Assembly: GCF_900143545.1 (NCBI RefSeq)
Contig: NZ_FREV01000008.1
Coordinates: 85,373-149,372, forward strand
Direction of reading: 5' to 3'
Length of the DNA: 64,000 nt
DNA from: Loktanella sp. Alg231-35
Lineage (GTDB): Bacteria > Pseudomonadota > Alphaproteobacteria > Rhodobacterales > Rhodobacteraceae
Program-made: the position numbers and the translations under genes
Notes under the pieces: generated by a model
Told to the model about the DNA's origin: nothing
Databases searched by the model: none
What the model saw: only the letters and a program-made list of their open reading frames with translations
Shown here: positions 38,058-45,950 of the stretch, one piece after another
Layout of the letters: each line of letters begins with the position of its first letter
Numbering within the stretch: position 1 is the first letter of the stretch

Positions 38058-38360
38058 TCATGACCCAATCAAAGTACCACTCCGCTCTATGAGCCATTGG
38101 TTTAACAAAGACACCATTTGCGCGGTGATCGGTGTGATCCGCATCTTGCGGCCTTTCCCAACGCAACTGATGTGCGCGCCGGAGCCAAGATGAAGGTCAC
38201 CAATATCGAGGTTGATGATCTCGGACATGCGCATCCCGGAGTCAGCGGCGAGCGTAAAGAACACCTTATCACGTCTGCCGGTCCAACTGTGGCGGTCCGG
38301 AGCAGCCAGCAGCACCATCAGTTCCTGTTCATCAAGGAACGTATTGCCGAAAAAATGCAC
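38058..38360 (-). pseudogene. Tyrosine recombinase fragment
   Basis: About 100 codons resembling the catalytic domain of a tyrosine integrase: LDEQELMVLLAAPDRHSW-TGRRDKVFFTLAADSGMRMSEI (containing the first catalytic Arg region) and a VGKGRKMRITPI strand (the Lys-containing beta-hairpin). The conserved His-x-x-Arg and Tyr are absent and both ends are cut, so it is a remnant. It lies exactly between the broken exporter gene and a different gene group, marking an old insertion or rearrangement point. Confidence 0.7.
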
Positions 38361-39285
38361 AAATATCCTGAATTACCATTTTACTGATGTTTGGTCGTTC
38401 ACAGAGCAGATCGTGTTTCGCATCATTAACGATGGTGAATGCACCATCTCGCCAGTTAGACATTCGATCTTCTATTGATTTTCGACCAACGGTTACATCA
38501 TATTTGCCGACAAAAGCCGAGCAGGGAACTTCAGGAGACCGGATATTAGATAGTCTATCACACTCAGTTAACCCTTCATAAAGCCACCTCATGCTCGGTG
38601 CCCCTATATGAGCCTCGGGGAACAGGGTCGCCTGCCTGATAAAATATTCGTACATAGGTCGATCATTCGTGATTGAGTTGCTCTCAAATGATCTATGGAG
38701 AGCGTAACTGTTTCCTTTTTGAGATTTAGTATACATCTCACCTAGGCCGGCCATGACTGCAAGACGTGACAACGGCTTAGCTAAGGACTCCAGAAACGAA
38801 GGAACCGCAATACTCCACATTGGAGCGGTGAACGCACCTGCAACGACTGGAATACCATCAATCAATGATCGCAAACCGATGTTGCCGCCCATCGAATGTC
38901 CAAATAAATACCACGGTTTGGGGAGATTCAGTGATCTTGCCGCTTCTATCATTGCGACAACATCTTTCTGATAGTCCGAAAAGTGACGAACATGGCCGAG
39001 ATGAGCGTCCGAAGCCACTCTGTCAGACAGTCCCTGACCTCGCCAATCTATTGAAAATATGGCAAATCCTTGTTCCAGAAAACTAGGAAGGGTTCTTCCG
39101 TATTTCTCGATAAACTCAGCGCGTCCAGTAAAAAACAAAATCGTTCCGTTAACCGCTCGTTCGTCACACCACATACCGACCCGAAGGCGAACCTTGTCTT
39201 CAGTATTGATCCAATAGGCAGCCCCAACTTCGTCGGACTCAGCCACTTCATTGTTTAGCGGGGCTATTTCCATGATGTGTCTCAT
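38332..39285 (-). CDS. Alpha/beta hydrolase, lysophospholipase-like
   Basis: 317 residues (313 from the next ATG at 39273). Serine hydrolase fold of the monoglyceride lipase/lysophospholipase L2 type: ILFFTGRAEFIEKYGRTLPSFLEQGFAIFSIDWRGQGLSDR, nucleophile GHSMGG, a late AFVGKYDVTVG (catalytic Asp region) and NDAKHDLL (catalytic His). Its start overlaps the end of the upstream membrane-protein gene by up to 38 bp, suggesting translational coupling. The last 29 bp overlap the integrase remnant, so the gene end may have been replaced by the insertion junction. Confidence 0.85.
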   Translation of the reverse strand: MRHIMEIAPLNNEVAESDEVGAAYWINTEDKVRLRVGMWCDERAVNGTILFFTGRAEFIEKYGRTLPSFLEQGFAIFSIDWRGQGLSDRVASDAHLGHVRHFSDYQKDVVAMIEAARSLNLPKPWYLFGHSMGGNIGLRSLIDGIPVVAGAFTAPMWSIAVPSFLESLAKPLSRLAVMAGLGEMYTKSQKGNSYALHRSFESNSITNDRPMYEYFIRQATLFPEAHIGAPSMRWLYEGLTECDRLSNIRSPEVPCSAFVGKYDVTVGRKSIEDRMSNWRDGAFTIVNDAKHDLLCERPNISKMVIQDICAFFRQYVP

Positions 39286-40450
39286 CCAAGACGAAGTTTC
39301 TACCGCGATGGGTCAACACGCAATAAGCCGTCACGACTATCGAAAGCAACAGCAATAGTGAAAAACCCTTCACTTGGCCAACGCTGAAAAAGTTAACTAG
39401 TAAGAGAACCACAACAATCAGCCACCTGCCCCATGGGGCATATGTCTTGGGGTAACGTTCAGAAAAGTCGCCTCCATCGTCCAGAAGTGCTTTGGCGCTA
39501 AAATAGATATACAAAAAAACACCGGCGATTACCGAGGTGAATATGATGGTTGAAAACTGACTCAATGAATACCCGACGATGATATTATCGTGCTGTTCGG
39601 AACTCTCAAATACCTGAATAAAATCAGTGTAAAGCCACGTTAGGATATCCTTACTGCTAACAGAAATGTACATCGCATAGAGTTTTATGCTTGTGCTAAT
39701 CCAAAGGGCTAGAATCGTTCCTAAGAATATGTTTTCGACCAGCCTCACGCCAACAAATCGCATTTTCGCAGCGTCACTTGCCCTGATCATGTTGGTGTTT
39801 TCTTTGAAGAGATCAGAAAAATCCGACCAAACGGCGTACAGAAACACAAAACCGGCGTTTAGAAAGAAGAACACGAGCGCGGCAAAGAAAATGTAAATTC
39901 CTGATAGGGACAATGCGGCTCCCACAGACATAATATCCGGCCGCGCTAAAATGATTATGGGCCAGCTTACCGCTATATTCCCTAGTTCATTGCGCAAAAT
40001 TGGTATCAGGTAGCCACCCACCCATTGTAGAAGGAAAACAAAGAATGCGCTGATAGCTATGGCGAGCCAAAGAAGTATCGACAGCGAACTAACCTTCTCT
40101 AACCAGCCCTCATGAGGGCTTCGTCGCCCGCCGTTCAAAAATAACGTGCGGGCATCAGTTTTCCAAAAGTTAATTGTTCGTGACACAGTCATTAAGAAAA
40201 AGGGTAGCAGAACTAGATCATGGATAATCCAGCTTGGACTCCAAATGTATCCGACCTGCTTATTTGTCCCATCCGGGGTCGTGTAAGTTACACTTAGAAC
40301 ACCTAATACAGCTGCAAGAAACAGGATACCCGTCAGCCAAAACCAAACCACCACCGATGGAGTCACTGGGTCAGCGAAAAGTACCTCTAGCTGTGCTGAT
40401 ATTTGGCGTTTTCGACGTACCTTGGGTGGCTGGATGCTGGTATCGCGCAC
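39248..40450 (-). CDS. Multi-pass membrane protein, probably the 3' half of a frameshifted gene
   Basis: 400 residues with a GTG start and about eight hydrophobic helices (VVWFWLTGILFLAAVLGV, LLWLAIAISAFFVFLLQWV, IYIFFAALVFFFLNAGFVFLYAVW and others); no enzyme motif recognised. It is unusually AT-rich for this window. The same frame stays open upstream of the GTG for about 37 hydrophilic codons to a TAG near 40560. Adding one base to the five-T run at 40551-40555 would join it to the gene at 40387-41001 as a single protein of about 584 residues. I faintly recall alphaproteobacterial proteins named 'RcgA family putative transporter' with this layout. Confidence 0.65.
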   Translation of the reverse strand: MRDTSIQPPKVRRKRQISAQLEVLFADPVTPSVVVWFWLTGILFLAAVLGVLSVTYTTPDGTNKQVGYIWSPSWIIHDLVLLPFFLMTVSRTINFWKTDARTLFLNGGRRSPHEGWLEKVSSLSILLWLAIAISAFFVFLLQWVGGYLIPILRNELGNIAVSWPIIILARPDIMSVGAALSLSGIYIFFAALVFFFLNAGFVFLYAVWSDFSDLFKENTNMIRASDAAKMRFVGVRLVENIFLGTILALWISTSIKLYAMYISVSSKDILTWLYTDFIQVFESSEQHDNIIVGYSLSQFSTIIFTSVIAGVFLYIYFSAKALLDDGGDFSERYPKTYAPWGRWLIVVVLLLVNFFSVGQVKGFSLLLLLSIVVTAYCVLTHRGRNFVLDETHHGNSPAKQ

Positions 40451-41001
40451 TTCGTCACGTTCATTGTGAGCATGAGTGGATTGATAGCCGTCAACTCCGT
40501 CGCTGTCCGAGTGCTGAACATCGGATTTTCTGAGAAACCCTGTTTCGTGGTTTTTGTCCTAGGCCCAATATCTCTGGTTACGTCTGCTGTTTCGACGCGC
40601 TGGCTTTCCTTTCCCTCAAAGGATGTGCTCCCACCTTCACAGTTACGGCCCTCGATGAAGACCCTACGAGCGGATAGAAGAGCTGTTTGCCAATCGGAAA
40701 TCTCATCCGGGCTACCGCACCCAAATATTTGCGCCAACCAACGGCAGTTCGTTGTGCTAATATTTCGCTTGTTCTTGCTATCAAACCAATACTGTACGGT
40801 GCGAAGATCTACAGATGCGTCGGGGTGATCGATCTCCGAAATCGCATTTGCTAATGTGTTGGGTGTCCATTTGTTCTTAGGAATACCCTTTGAATCGACG
40901 ATTTGACCGATACCTCTTTCAACGGCATACAGAAACAGCTCTTTGATGTCGCGCCCGTCTGACGGCGGCACCTCATAAAGCTTTCCACGCTTAATCAACA
41001 T
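40387..41001 (-). CDS. N-terminal RcgA-like region, possibly 5' part of a frameshifted gene
   Basis: 204 residues as read. The first 115 are well formed: KRGKLYEVPPSDGRDIKELFLYAVERG, then TVQYWFDSK and CRWLAQIFGCGSPDEISDWQ, which looks like a small helical DNA- or protein-binding domain. After about residue 150 the sequence loses character, and it overlaps the next gene by 64 bp. The alternative frame in that overlap (KNHETGFLRKSDVQHSDSDG) looks more like a natural linker, supporting a one-base deletion at 40551-40555. Divergent from the gene at 41269 across a GTTC-rich region. Confidence 0.6.
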   Translation of the reverse strand: MLIKRGKLYEVPPSDGRDIKELFLYAVERGIGQIVDSKGIPKNKWTPNTLANAISEIDHPDASVDLRTVQYWFDSKNKRNISTTNCRWLAQIFGCGSPDEISDWQTALLSARRVFIEGRNCEGGSTSFEGKESQRVETADVTRDIGPRTKTTKQGFSENPMFSTRTATELTAINPLMLTMNVTKCAIPASSHPRYVENAKYQHS

Positions 41002-41123
41002 TCACAACCCTGCGCATTGTTGCGTCCTCGATTCAACGGTTGCTCTTCAGAACTCAGGATATAGCCTTTCCAAGCTTTATCCTAGGAATTTAGTTGAAGT
41101 AAATCAATAAGATAAATGTCGTT

Positions 41124-41158
41124 TGTTCGTTCTTGTTCAGTTCCGTTCACTTCTGTTC
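41124..41158. promoter_or_regulatory. GTTC-rich regulatory array with a LexA-type box
   Basis: Six GTTC tetramers in 34 bp. Four (T/C)GTTC units sit at 41124, 41134, 41144 and 41154, an exact 10-bp period. Two tetramers at 41129 and 41140 form GTTC-N7-GTTC (GTTCTTGTTCAGTTC), the alphaproteobacterial SOS/LexA consensus. It lies between two divergent genes. Confidence 0.5.
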
Positions 41159-41268
41159 GTTATTTGTCTGGAGTACTTCTCTTACAATCAACAATAGGTT
41201 GCATCAATTTTAGTAGCAAAACCGTTTCAAGTTTTCGGTGCAGTAGCCAACATCGAGAGGAAGATGAA

Positions 41269-41694
41269 ATGAATTTCGAGAAGATAATACCATACGCCTC
41301 AATGCGTCTGGCCGGGGCCGCGTTCATATCGTCAAGCAATCGCCGGATAACATCGAAAATCGGAGCCGTGATGGAGACGGATCAGTCTGAACTAATACTC
41401 TGGCTGCATGCCTACCCATTGATGGGACACAACGTCCAGCTGTCGTTCATTCATGAACAAGGCAAAGGAACATCGGATGTGTCCGTTATCATCGACCACG
41501 ACACACTGAAGTCCGAGTTTTCTATTGGCGAAGCTGAGTTCAGTGGGAAGAATGCTACGGTTCGCTTGTTCAGTGTACCGGTCTTTCAGGCGACTTTGAA
41601 GCTGGCATCACCAGCAACTCCAGTTCCACGCATTGATGCCGAGTCACTGACCCTCCAAAATGAGGGTCATCACGCCCTAGGCTCCGCACGGTAA
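41269..41694 (+). CDS. Hypothetical protein, 141 residues
   Basis: Start chosen at the ATG at 41269, with GAGAGGA about 8 bp upstream; the longer frame to 41116 would run through the GTTC array. The protein (MNFEKIIPYASMRLAGAAFISSSNR...) has no signal peptide and alternates beta-strand and polar segments (SDVSVIIDHDTLKSEFSIGEAEFSGKNATVRLF). No family recognised. Possibly SOS-linked through the upstream motif. Confidence 0.55.
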   Translation: MNFEKIIPYASMRLAGAAFISSSNRRITSKIGAVMETDQSELILWLHAYPLMGHNVQLSFIHEQGKGTSDVSVIIDHDTLKSEFSIGEAEFSGKNATVRLFSVPVFQATLKLASPATPVPRIDAESLTLQNEGHHALGSAR

Positions 41695-42079
41695 ACCGCC
41701 CGAAGCCCAGAACTCCGCTGTCGCTATTTCGTTGAGTCAATACGGGCCCTGAGGTCTCTACGAGCCCTCGACGCCCATTTGTCTCATACGAACAGAAACA
41801 GCTCCGATCTGCCCATACGGCATCCATCGCCATTTGACTAAGCTGGGTTTGGACTGTGCCGTTGCCTCGCCCTCAATGATCCCGCGTAAATCGGGCGACC
41901 GGATCAAGACAGACCGGCGCGATGGTGAGCCATGTGGTCGCCATCGGTTCGAGATCCATGGCGAACGATGCTGGCCCGGCTGTGGCGCGCTGGAGAGCTT
42001 ACACCGATTTGGAGAGCCTATGCGGGGCGACGCTCGATGTGACGCGATCCTAATAACAGCTAATACGTCGATCCAGAAC

Positions 42080-42096
42080 GCCGCCCTCCGGGCGGC
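42080..42096. repeat. Inverted repeat 1
   Basis: GCCGCCC-TCC-GGGCGGC, a perfect 7-bp stem with a 3-nt loop, followed by TTAG. Could terminate transcription from the left. Confidence 0.6.
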
Positions 42097-42160
42097 TTAG
42101 CTTGATTTCCGTCTGTCGGGTGGCCGGTGATTTCCCTTAGCAGATTCATTCTGGCTCCCA

Positions 42161-42177
42161 ACCGCGCAAAGCGCGGT
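42161..42177. repeat. Inverted repeat 2
   Basis: ACCGCGC-AAA-GCGCGGT, a perfect 7-bp stem with a 3-nt loop; no T-tract follows. Confidence 0.6.
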
Positions 42178-42401
42178 CCTCCTCTGCGTTCCGGCCCTGC
42201 GGGTGTTCACCAGCCTGAATCAGCACGGGTCATCTTTCACCGGCCCCCTCTGCGCCGAAAGAACGCAGGAAGGGGGATTGGGGGCTAACGACACCGAAGC
42301 CCCCCCTGCCCTGCCCCACCGGCAAGTGGGATACAGCCGCTCTTGTCTGAAGACTGCGCCCAAATTCAAACAAAAAGAGAAAAGGCGGCTTCGCCGTTCA
42401 T

Positions 42402-42419
42402 CGATCCCAGTTGGGATCG
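42402..42419. repeat. Inverted repeat 3
   Basis: CGATCCCAGTTGGGATCG, 8-bp arms with a 2-bp centre, 58 bp before the ParB-like start. Possible operator for the ParB-like protein or an RNA hairpin in its leader. Confidence 0.6.
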
Positions 42420-42477
42420 GAAAGAGAGCCTTTACCCGATGGTCGAGGCCCAGATTCACCAAAAGAAGGAACGACAA

Positions 42478-44379
42478 ATGACTAAGCAATCCAAAATTAC
42501 TGCAGAAACCGCCGTCACAAACAAGACCCAGCTGATCGTGCTGTCCGACACATATGTGTCGGAACACAATCCGCGGTTCAATGAAGGAATCGATGAAGAT
42601 TCAATCAAGGATCTCGCTGAAACAATCGTAGCCCGTGGCCTCATGCAGAACGTTTGCGGTCTTATTGATGACAAAGGGAAGGTTGGAATTGTTGCCGGGC
42701 GCCGTCGTTGGCACGCGCTGCAACTCGCTGTGAAAGAACGCCCAGATCTGGAAACGATCGAGGTACGCGTGACTGACGACCTCGAAACTGCTCTTGCATG
42801 GGCATTGCTTGAGAATACAGCACGCGAAGAAATGGATGTTGTCGACGAGATAAGACACTACGGCAGTTCACTTCAAACCGGCCTATCGATTTCCCAAGTC
42901 GCGAAAGCGTACTGCGTGACCGAAGCGCATGTGCGACGCCGCGCCGCTCTGGCGAAATTACCGGTGTCCGTACTTGATGCAGTCAAGGCAGGTGACCTCA
43001 GCCTCAGCGATGCCCAGGCATTCACGGTCAGTGATGAAGAGGCAAAGCAGTTGGAAGTCTTGGAAGCGATCTCCGAGGGTGGCTACTGGCATGCACACCA
43101 CATCAAACAAGCGCTCACTGAAGAAAAGCCAAGCACCACATGCCGGATGGCGCAATACGTGGGATTGAACGCGTACAAGAAAGCTGGCGGTACAATAGAC
43201 ACGAACTTGTTTGATGATGAGGCGGTCATCAACGACGCGTCGAAGCTCGACGAATTGTTCAGTGCGAAACTGATGAAAGCTGCAAGAGCATTTCAGAAAA
43301 AGGAAAACTGGGCGTGGGTGGATATCAGTGATGCGTCGCACATCATGGCCTATCAGCTGACCGACGACGGTGAGTTGGCACTGATACGACCAATACCTGG
43401 TGAGCTGACTGACGACCAGCAGGCACGATACGTTGAGTTCGGTGAAGAACCATACTGGAACATGGAGAGCGAGAAGCGTAAAGAAAAGCAGGCCTTGGAT
43501 GACATCTTGGTCGGCGAATACTCTGACGAACAACGCGCGATGGCAGGAGCGGTCCTATATGTCGCCAACAACGGCACAGTGCGTGAAATCGTCGGCCTGG
43601 TGAAGGCAGAAGATCGCACCAAAGCGGTTGAAGCTGGTTTTCTAAAGTCAGACGAAGCCAAAGCAGCAGATGAAGCTGCAGACGCAGCCGAGAAAAAAGC
43701 AAACAAGCCCGCCTTCGCGGCAGCCTTCATTGATGACATGACCGCAATCCGTTTGGCCGCGTTCCAGACGGCGCTGCTGCGGAAACCGGAACTGGTCTTG
43801 GACCTTTTAGCTTTTGGGCTGTCGCGTGGTTCGCATTGGGGCAACGAGACCATGGCAGTGCGTTTCGACATGGAGCGTAACATGCCTAAGAACGATGATG
43901 ACGCATTCAGACTTTGCCCTGATCTTGGAGGAGATATGCACGATGGTGAAGATGATGAGGACGATTGGGATGCCGAAGAGGCACCAATTGCCGAGGCATT
44001 TGAAGCGTTCCTCACCCAAGGAAAGAAAGCCCGCAATGTAGAAATCACGGAGTCGTTTGCTCGCGCGTTCAAAACGCAAGAAGCCGATATGATGACCCTT
44101 ATTGCCGAGAAGGCTGGTGTCAACATCCGTGAAATCTGGGCGCCAACAGCCGCAAATTGCTTCAAGCGCATGAAGGCCGCGCAGCTAGATGCCCTGTTCA
44201 TGCAATTGCTTGAACGCGAGGCAGACAGATCAGAGTTCCGGACCTTCAAGAAACTGAAAAAGGGCGAGAAGGATCAGATGATGCACGCGCTATTTCACGA
44301 TGCAGACGTGCAGGCGATCTACAAGGTCACATCGACCCAGAAGGCGCGCATCAATGAATGGACCCCAGCTTGCTTCTAG
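42478..44379 (+). CDS. Large ParB-domain plasmid protein
   Basis: 633 residues from the ATG at 42478, after AAGAAGGA. The N-terminal ParB/sulfiredoxin-like domain is clear: IVLSDTYVSEHNPRF, DSIKDLAETIVARGLMQNV and IVAGRRRWHALQLA (the CTPase/DNA-binding Arg box). A helix-turn-helix follows (SISQVAKAYCVTEAHVRRRAALAKLPVSVLDAVKAGDLSLSDAQAFT). The long C-terminal half is charged, with an acidic patch (DGEDDEDDWDAEEAP near residue 490), and I do not recognise it. About twice the size of a partition ParB, so it is more likely an accessory plasmid ParB-like protein than the centromere binder, a role filled by RepB here. Confidence 0.85.
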   Translation: MTKQSKITAETAVTNKTQLIVLSDTYVSEHNPRFNEGIDEDSIKDLAETIVARGLMQNVCGLIDDKGKVGIVAGRRRWHALQLAVKERPDLETIEVRVTDDLETALAWALLENTAREEMDVVDEIRHYGSSLQTGLSISQVAKAYCVTEAHVRRRAALAKLPVSVLDAVKAGDLSLSDAQAFTVSDEEAKQLEVLEAISEGGYWHAHHIKQALTEEKPSTTCRMAQYVGLNAYKKAGGTIDTNLFDDEAVINDASKLDELFSAKLMKAARAFQKKENWAWVDISDASHIMAYQLTDDGELALIRPIPGELTDDQQARYVEFGEEPYWNMESEKRKEKQALDDILVGEYSDEQRAMAGAVLYVANNGTVREIVGLVKAEDRTKAVEAGFLKSDEAKAADEAADAAEKKANKPAFAAAFIDDMTAIRLAAFQTALLRKPELVLDLLAFGLSRGSHWGNETMAVRFDMERNMPKNDDDAFRLCPDLGGDMHDGEDDEDDWDAEEAPIAEAFEAFLTQGKKARNVEITESFARAFKTQEADMMTLIAEKAGVNIREIWAPTAANCFKRMKAAQLDALFMQLLEREADRSEFRTFKKLKKGEKDQMMHALFHDADVQAIYKVTSTQKARINEWTPACF

Positions 44380-44388
44380 CATTCGGAC

Positions 44389-44408
44389 GGGGGCGCAGCT
44401 GCGCCCCC
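44389..44408. repeat. Perfect 20-bp palindrome
   Basis: GGGGGCGCAGCTGCGCCCCC, 12 bp after the stop of the ParB-like gene. No T-tract follows; it may act as a hairpin terminator or 3' stabiliser. Confidence 0.6.
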
Positions 44409-44608
44409 TGCCCTACCCTGGCTGACAGAAGTGATTGGTATTTGCATCGGAAACCAATGGTTCTTTCGGACCGGTAGCAATCCATCGCTACTTTCAAGTA
44501 TCGCGTTGGGCAGCGAAGGTAAGTTGCCGCGAGCCTCGATATTTGCCAGCGAACCAACTGCCGATTGAATAAGACGGGAAGAGAGCACACTGTCCATACT
44601 GTCAGCGT

Positions 44609-44624
44609 GTTAACAGTTGTTAAC
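44609..44624. promoter_or_regulatory. parS-like centromere site 1
   Basis: GTTAACAGTTGTTAAC, a 16-bp near-palindrome (outer hexamers perfect) upstream of repA. It matches the general shape of repABC parS sites (GTT...AAC dyads) bound by RepB. Two further copies lie at 46144 and 46911. Confidence 0.7.
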
Positions 44625-44765
44625 TAGAATACATCCATGCCACATATAGAGTATCTATTGCCTTTAATGGCCATGGGTAGATTTTTCTTGACTTAACAAG
44701 GTGAATCACGGCCTAACTGTCTCAAGTTGCGCAAATAAGCAACATTGAGCGGGAAAAGAGCAACT

Positions 44766-45950
44766 ATGATACAGACAGGACCCATTTCGGCCACGTCCCA
44801 GTCCGATGTCACTGACCAAATGGCGGCACGGTTGAAGACGGCCCTGACCACCCATTTGGAGCAGGTCTATGCGCCGGATCAACGTAAATCACTGCGTTTG
44901 TTTAGTGCGACTGAGACCGCCGATCTTTTGGGCGTATCGGGCCAGTTCCTCCGCAAGCTCCATAGCGATGGCACGTTGACAGAGCCTGCAGTGAACAAAG
45001 GCGGACGGCGGTCCTATTCCGGCGATGAAATCTGGGCGATGCGCCAGGCGTTGGAGGCGGGATCGCGGACGCCGGGCAAATATGTTCCTGGCCGCCGCGA
45101 GGATGACAAGCTGCAAGTCATCCAGTTGATGAATTTCAAAGGCGGATCGGCGAAATCCACGGCAACCATTCACCTTTGTCACTATCTGGCGCTTCAGGGC
45201 TACCGTGTGTTGGCGGTTGATCTGGACCCGCAGGGCAGTTTGACGGGCTTTTGCGGGCTGCAAACCGAGCTAGAATTTGATGGCCCCACCATCTATGACG
45301 CCTTGCGCTACGAAGACCCCCTGCCCTTGTCAGATGTTATCGTCGATACCTATTTCGCGGGTCTCGATCTGGCCCCTGCTCGTCTGATCCTGAGCGAATT
45401 TGAAACCGAAACGGCGGTGAATGCGGGCCGTGGTGCTGCGTTCTTTGAACGACTCTCCAATGCGCTGGAACCGGTCGAGGCCAACTATGACATCGTGATC
45501 ATCGACAGCCCCCCTGCCCTTGGCTTTTTGACGCTGACGGGATTGTTTGCGGCGTCCTCCGTTCTGGTGCCGATGACGCCTAGCATGCTTGATCTGGCCT
45601 CAACCCAACAGTTCATTGAAATGACCTCGGCCTACTTGGGTGTTATTGAAGATACTGGTGTCAACATGGAGCATGATTTCTTCAGCTTCCTGATCACACG
45701 CGATGACCCAAGCGACATTCCCAGCCAGCAGATTGTGTCACTGATGCGTGCGCTGTTTCAGGATCGGATCATTCCTTCAACAGCGCTGCGCAGTACTGCG
45801 ATTGCCGATGCGTCGATGCTCAAGATGTCGATCTACGAGGTCGCGCGAGCAGACATGACGCGCAGCACCTATGACCGTGCGCGCAGCAGTATGGATTCGG
45901 TTGGATCTGACATTGCTAAGTTGGTGCAGCAAGCATGGGGGCGTGGCTGA
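44766..45950 (+). CDS. repA: Plasmid partition ATPase RepA
   Basis: 394 residues from the ATG at 44766 (a TTG at 44745 would add 7). The N-terminal winged-helix part (SATETADLLGVSGQFLRKLHSDGTL) is typical of plasmid ParA type Ia. The deviant Walker A is LMNFKGGSAKSTATIHL, then VLAVDLDPQGSLT and DIVIIDSPPALGFLTLTGL (Walker B). RepA segregates the replicon with RepB and represses the operon. Its TGA overlaps the repB ATG. Confidence 0.95.
   Translation: MIQTGPISATSQSDVTDQMAARLKTALTTHLEQVYAPDQRKSLRLFSATETADLLGVSGQFLRKLHSDGTLTEPAVNKGGRRSYSGDEIWAMRQALEAGSRTPGKYVPGRREDDKLQVIQLMNFKGGSAKSTATIHLCHYLALQGYRVLAVDLDPQGSLTGFCGLQTELEFDGPTIYDALRYEDPLPLSDVIVDTYFAGLDLAPARLILSEFETETAVNAGRGAAFFERLSNALEPVEANYDIVIIDSPPALGFLTLTGLFAASSVLVPMTPSMLDLASTQQFIEMTSAYLGVIEDTGVNMEHDFFSFLITRDDPSDIPSQQIVSLMRALFQDRIIPSTALRSTAIADASMLKMSIYEVARADMTRSTYDRARSSMDSVGSDIAKLVQQAWGRG

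Larger units (their letters stand above)
41695..42477. other. Plasmid leader region without genes
   Basis: 783 bp before the ParB-like gene. Two small frames (41570-41833 minus, 41834-42100 plus) look non-coding. The region holds three perfect inverted repeats, listed separately. It is GC-rich with runs such as GGGGGATTGGGGG, the style of plasmid backbone leaders in Rhodobacterales. It could hold an origin of transfer or a leader RNA, but nothing proves it. Confidence 0.5.
44380..44765. other. Region upstream of repA
   Basis: 386 bp containing a perfect 20-bp palindrome just after the ParB-like stop, a parS-like palindrome at 44609 and an AT-rich stretch at about 44625-44700 that should hold the repABC promoter. 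Frames here on the minus strand (44351-44597) look like chance. Confidence 0.55.

Noticed and set aside
40541-40565. Programmed -1 frameshift site
   Set aside because: The run is only five A on the coding strand, not an X-XXY-YYZ heptamer, and no downstream stimulatory hairpin is evident; a plain indel explains the data better.
40403-40828. Hydrophobic plus-strand frame opposite the RcgA-like region
   Set aside because: The hydrophobic stretch is the reverse complement of a real coding segment; it lacks a start site and family similarity.
41834-42100. 88-codon plus-strand frame
   Set aside because: Arg/Asp-rich, runs into the hairpin region, no ribosome-binding site.
43353-44249. 298-codon frame antisense to the ParB-like gene
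   Set aside because: Ser/Ala-rich low-complexity translation of the reverse of an acidic coding region; no start signal.
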